Of a stretch of 64,000 nucleotides of DNA, positions 61,089-64,000 are shown in pieces. The position numbers were made by a program, and so were the translations under genes. The stretch lies in NCBI GenBank assembly GCA_035403225.1, contig DAONET010000001.1, positions 1 through 64,000 of the forward strand, in the 5' to 3' direction. The notes beneath the pieces are model-generated. The model searched no databases. It saw only the letters and a program-made list of their open reading frames with translations, and was not told the DNA's origin. Source of the stretch: DAIRDK01 sp035403225 (GTDB taxonomy: Bacteria > Bacteroidota > Bacteroidia > Bacteroidales > FEN-979). Numbering within the stretch: position 1 is the stretch's first letter; each line of letters opens with the position of its first letter.

Positions 61089-61763
61089 ATGGAAAAAGAG
61101 CTCATCATTCTCCTCGATAAAGTGTCTGTTTACCAGAACGAGAACCTGATCCTTGCCAACGTCTCGCTGACCGTCGGCAAAGGAGAGTTCGTTTATATGA
61201 TCGGTAAGACCGGGAGCGGGAAAAGCAGTCTCCTCCGGATCCTGTATGCCGACCTGCCGGTGAAAAACGGGGTTGCCGGTGTCGCCGGCTACGACCTGCG
61301 CAAGCTGAAAAAACGCGACATCCCCTATCTGAGAAGGAAGCTCGGGATCGTCTTTCAGGATTTTCAACTTCTCATGGACCGTACCGTGAACGAGAATCTC
61401 TTGTTCGTGATGAAAGCCACCGGATGGAAAGACAAGGTCATGATGCAGGAGAAACTGATGGAATTGCTGGCGAAAGTCGACCTGGCTACCAAAGGGAACA
61501 AGATGCCCCATCAGTTATCGGGCGGGGAGCAACAGCGGGTAGCTATCGCCCGGGCGCTGGTCAATGACCCGGAGGTCATCCTGGCAGACGAGCCGACAGG
61601 AAACCTGGATCCGGAAAGTTCTGAAGATATCATCAGCCTGTTGATGGACATCGCAAAAACAGGGCGGGCTGTAATCGTGGCAACCCACGACTACAGCCTG
61701 CTCAATAAATACCCTTCCCGAACGATCAGTTGCGAGAACGGCGTGGTAGTTTCAATCAATTAG
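61089..61763 (+). CDS. ftsE: Cell division ABC ATPase FtsE
   Basis: 224 residues. Walker A GKTGSGKSS, Q-loop FQDFQLLMDRTVNENL, signature LSGGEQQRVAIARAL and Walker B VILADEPTGNLDPESS, as in FtsE of the LolD/MacB-like group. FtsE pairs with FtsX (not in this window) to activate periplasmic peptidoglycan hydrolases during division. Its stop codon overlaps that of argF by 4 nt (TTAG). Confidence 0.93.
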   Translation: MEKELIILLDKVSVYQNENLILANVSLTVGKGEFVYMIGKTGSGKSSLLRILYADLPVKNGVAGVAGYDLRKLKKRDIPYLRRKLGIVFQDFQLLMDRTVNENLLFVMKATGWKDKVMMQEKLMELLAKVDLATKGNKMPHQLSGGEQQRVAIARALVNDPEVILADEPTGNLDPESSEDIISLLMDIAKTGRAVIVATHDYSLLNKYPSRTISCENGVVVSIN

Positions 61764-62761
61764 TTTCCGAGAGTGGCCACCATGACCGCCTTGATGGTAT
61801 GCAGGCGGTTTTCGGCTTCATCGAATACGATGGAAGCAGGGGACTCAAACACCTCTTCGGTCACTTCCAGACCATCCAGGTTGAATTTTTTATAGATGTC
61901 CTTTCCCACTTCGGTATCTGTGTTGTGGAACGAAGGAAGACAATGCAGGAACTTAACATCCGGGTTACCGGTTTTGTCAAGCATAGCCTTGTTCACCTGG
62001 TAAGGGAGCATATCCTTAATACGGGCTTCCCACAGTTCGGGAGCTTCGCCCATGGATACCCACACATCGGTATAGATGAAGTCAACACCTTTCACGGCTT
62101 CCGAAACATCCTCGGTGATGGTGATTTTGGCGCCGGTTTCTTTGGCAATGGCCCGGCATTTTTCCACTAATTCGGGATCCGGCCAGTATTTTTTCGGGGC
62201 GGCAGCACGGTAGTCCATACCCATCTTGGCAGCGCCGACCATCAGTGAATTACCCATATTGAAACGGGCATCGCCGCAATAAACGAACGACATCTGGTTC
62301 AGGGGTTTATTGGAATGTTCCATCATGGTCATAAAATCGGCCAGGATCTGTGTCGGATGAAATTCATTGGTCAAACCGTTCCAAACGGGCACTCCGGCAT
62401 ATTTGGCCAGTTCTTCCACAATAGCTTGTCCGAAACCGCGGTATTCGATCCCGTCGTACATACGTCCCAGCACCCGGGCGGTATCCCGCATGGTCTCTTT
62501 TTTCCCGATATGCGAACCTTCGGGTCCCAGATAGGTGACATTAGCTCCCTGATCGTAAGCGGCGACCTCAAAAGAACAACGGGTCCGGGTAGAAGCCTTC
62601 TCGAAGATCAGGGCAACGTTCTTGCCTTTCAAACGGGGTTGTTCCGTTCCCGTATATTTTGCCTTCTTCAGGTCGATAGCCAGGTCCAGCAAAAATTTAA
62701 TTTCCTGCGGAGTAAAATCAAGCAGTTTCAAAAAATTCCTGTTTCTCAGATTAATTGCCAT
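61760..62761 (-). CDS. argF: Ornithine carbamoyltransferase
   Basis: 333 residues. The carbamoyl-phosphate loop STRTRCSFEVAAYDQG, the GRMYDGIEYRGF region and the ornithine-site motif HCLPSFHN are present, with the binding FVYCGDARFNMGNSLM. It joins carbamoyl phosphate and ornithine to make citrulline in arginine synthesis or the reverse in catabolism. There are no other arginine genes beside it. A -7 box lies 34 nt upstream. Confidence 0.96.
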   Translation of the reverse strand: MAINLRNRNFLKLLDFTPQEIKFLLDLAIDLKKAKYTGTEQPRLKGKNVALIFEKASTRTRCSFEVAAYDQGANVTYLGPEGSHIGKKETMRDTARVLGRMYDGIEYRGFGQAIVEELAKYAGVPVWNGLTNEFHPTQILADFMTMMEHSNKPLNQMSFVYCGDARFNMGNSLMVGAAKMGMDYRAAAPKKYWPDPELVEKCRAIAKETGAKITITEDVSEAVKGVDFIYTDVWVSMGEAPELWEARIKDMLPYQVNKAMLDKTGNPDVKFLHCLPSFHNTDTEVGKDIYKKFNLDGLEVTEEVFESPASIVFDEAENRLHTIKAVMVATLGN

Positions 62762-62795
62762 AATATGCTAATTTAAAAGGGTTTGTATTCTGGTG

Positions 62796-62803
62796 CAAAA
62801 GTA
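62796..62803 (-). promoter_or_regulatory. -7 box of argF
   Basis: The minus strand reads TACTTTTG (TAnnTTTG), 34 nt before the ATG at 62761 and just beyond the MscS stop codon. No -33 match found. Confidence 0.5.
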
Positions 62804-62809
62804 GTGCTT

Positions 62810-64000
62810 TTATTCTGATTTCACGGTATCATTTGTACGTTGATAGGGTCTCAGTCCGAAGGTGGGCATCATGGCGTAGATGAACTCGACCAGGTCGGAC
62901 CGGAACTTTTCGTATTCCACATAATCCTTGTGAAGGCAATAGGCCTGTATCTCGACCGGGATCCCGTGTTCTTCGGGTTGAAGTTCCCGCGCCAATACGT
63001 ACATCTGCGGGTTCACCTCCGGACGGTTTTTCAGGGTATATACCAGGTACCGGCGGAAAACACCCAGGTTGGTAAGCCCGAAGGGATTCCGGAGAAGATC
63101 TTCCGGCAGCTCGATCCCTTTCAGGTTATCCAGAAACTGCTGATCAACCAACGTGATCGAATTAACGTCGACATGAAACGAACGTTTCAGGTGCCGGCCT
63201 CCGTTTTCATGCATCTGACGCCAGTTCTGAAAAGATCCCGTAATGAATGAGTACGTCGGTACCGTCGCGATCGAATTATCAAAATTGCGGATCTTGACAA
63301 TCACCAAAGAGATATCGGTAACAATGCCATCTACATCAAAAGAAGGCATGGTGATCCAGTCGCCGTTTTGCAGCATATTGTTTCCGGAGATCTGCACCCC
63401 TGCCACAAATCCCAGGATGCTGTCGCGGAAGATCAACAGAAGGATGGCGGAAACAGCTCCCAGTCCGGCCAGGATCGTGATGGGCGATTGCCCCAGCAAA
63501 ACCGAAACCACAATGATCCCGGCGATCACCATCGCAACGATCTTGGCGATTTGGATATAGCTCTTGATTGGCTTGGAAGTGGAACTTTTTGAATCGCTGA
63601 GGATATGATAAGAAGCATTCAGGAACGAATTGACTACAATGAGGATGATCAAGGTCATGAATACTTTCAACCCCATATCGATGTACCGGATAGCATCGGG
63701 ATATTGCCGGATGAGAACGGGGTGCCCCATTTTCAGGATCAGGGCAGGAACGATCATGGCAAGCCGGGAAAAGACTTTATGCTCATAGAGATAATCATCC
63801 CATTGGCTGCGTGATCGTTTGATCAGCCTGATCAATATTCGGTTGATGATGAACTTCAGAATATAATACACCACGATGGAGGAAGCCAGCAGGAAGATGA
63901 GTGACGAAAAGTCGGCGAAGTAGAGGGCCCATTTTTCTCCCATCCCCCAATTTATCAGGTGATCCAGTAGACGATCGTGGAACGTCAGCGCGCGATAAGG
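62810..64000 (-). CDS. MscS-family mechanosensitive channel, N-terminus cut by window edge
   Basis: The reading frame stays open to the window edge, and the codons above ATG 63943 encode LTFHDRLLDHLINWG, which looks like real protein, so the true start is probably outside the window (if not, the protein is 377 residues from 63943). At least four membrane segments are followed by the MscS pore helix and beta domain: LAGLGAVSAILLLIFRDSILGFVAGVQISGNNMLQNGDWI, then FDVDGIVTDISLVIVKIRNFDNSIATVPTYSFI. It opens under membrane tension to release solutes. The long C-terminal part resembles YbdG/YnaI-type members. Confidence 0.9.
   Translation of the reverse strand, partial: PYRALTFHDRLLDHLINWGMGEKWALYFADFSSLIFLLASSIVVYYILKFIINRILIRLIKRSRSQWDDYLYEHKVFSRLAMIVPALILKMGHPVLIRQYPDAIRYIDMGLKVFMTLIILIVVNSFLNASYHILSDSKSSTSKPIKSYIQIAKIVAMVIAGIIVVSVLLGQSPITILAGLGAVSAILLLIFRDSILGFVAGVQISGNNMLQNGDWITMPSFDVDGIVTDISLVIVKIRNFDNSIATVPTYSFITGSFQNWRQMHENGGRHLKRSFHVDVNSITLVDQQFLDNLKGIELPEDLLRNPFGLTNLGVFRRYLVYTLKNRPEVNPQMYVLARELQPEEHGIPVEIQAYCLHKDYVEYEKFRSDLVEFIYAMMPTFGLRPYQRTNDTVKSE

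Overview
The window looks like a chromosome segment of a Bacteroidota bacterium, probably Bacteroidales or a close environmental relative. The signs are type IX secretion (T9SS) C-terminal sorting domains, PID-CTERM-like small surface proteins, families typical of the phylum (DUF4293, DUF2752 plus CCC-motif membrane proteins, LytS/LytR two-component pairs, a Rho factor with a long disordered insert), absence of Shine-Dalgarno sequences, and promoters of the form TTTG-N19/20-TAnnTTTG, of which several fit exactly. No phage, plasmid, insertion sequence, CRISPR array or known defence island was recognised; the window is mostly core genome with one accessory-looking surface block near the left end.

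Layout. 1-384: a minus-strand tRNA cluster (Thr-TGT, Tyr, Gly, Thr-GGT). 708-7447: a minus-strand surface-protein block holding an outer-membrane barrel, two T9SS-sorted proteins, a protein with a dockerin-like C-terminus and two near-identical PID-CTERM-type miniproteins. It lies between the tRNA cluster and hpf-xerC-rpsU (7807-9295), which I remember as adjacent in many relatives. 9412-15790: a DPP-IV peptidase, a flavin reductase, tRNA-Val, an M48 lipoprotein and a LiaF-LytS-LytR envelope-stress operon. 16961-23044: a long plus-strand operon dapF - GNAT - mltG - DUF2279 - DUF2752 - CCC-motif - nnr - HD hydrolase. 23045-28539: minus-strand parE, flippase, glycosyltransferase, NadR-like kinase and pnuC. 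28640-36061: plus-strand transporters (CPA2 antiporter, Pit, DedA, two tandem Kup). 36062-39369: split transketolase with a VWA gene between its halves. 39488-43941: GH3/beta-lactamase fusion, membrane protein, rhomboid. 43958-49229: ADP-forming acyl-CoA synthetase, DUF1295, a fused FakA-FakB-type fatty-acid kinase, lipoprotein. 49516-64000: DUF1573, aminotransferase, NamZ-type muramidase, LolE-type permease, cysH, mpl, rho, DUF4293, phosphoesterase, rmuC, rlmB, ftsE, argF and an MscS channel running off the right edge.

Functional themes. Cell-wall synthesis and recycling recurs (dapF, mltG, GH3/beta-lactamase fusion, NamZ, mpl), as do envelope stress sensing (LiaF/LytS/LytR, M48), NAD salvage and repair (pnuC, NadR-like, nnr) and ion/phosphate homeostasis. 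The most unusual region is the left-hand surface block: the C-terminal dockerin-like end of one gene and the N-terminal, cohesin-like domain of the next share a visibly AT-rich segment inside otherwise GC-rich genes, which suggests a mosaic cassette spanning a gene junction. Gene calls rest on reading translated sequence and recalled family motifs; no database search was run.
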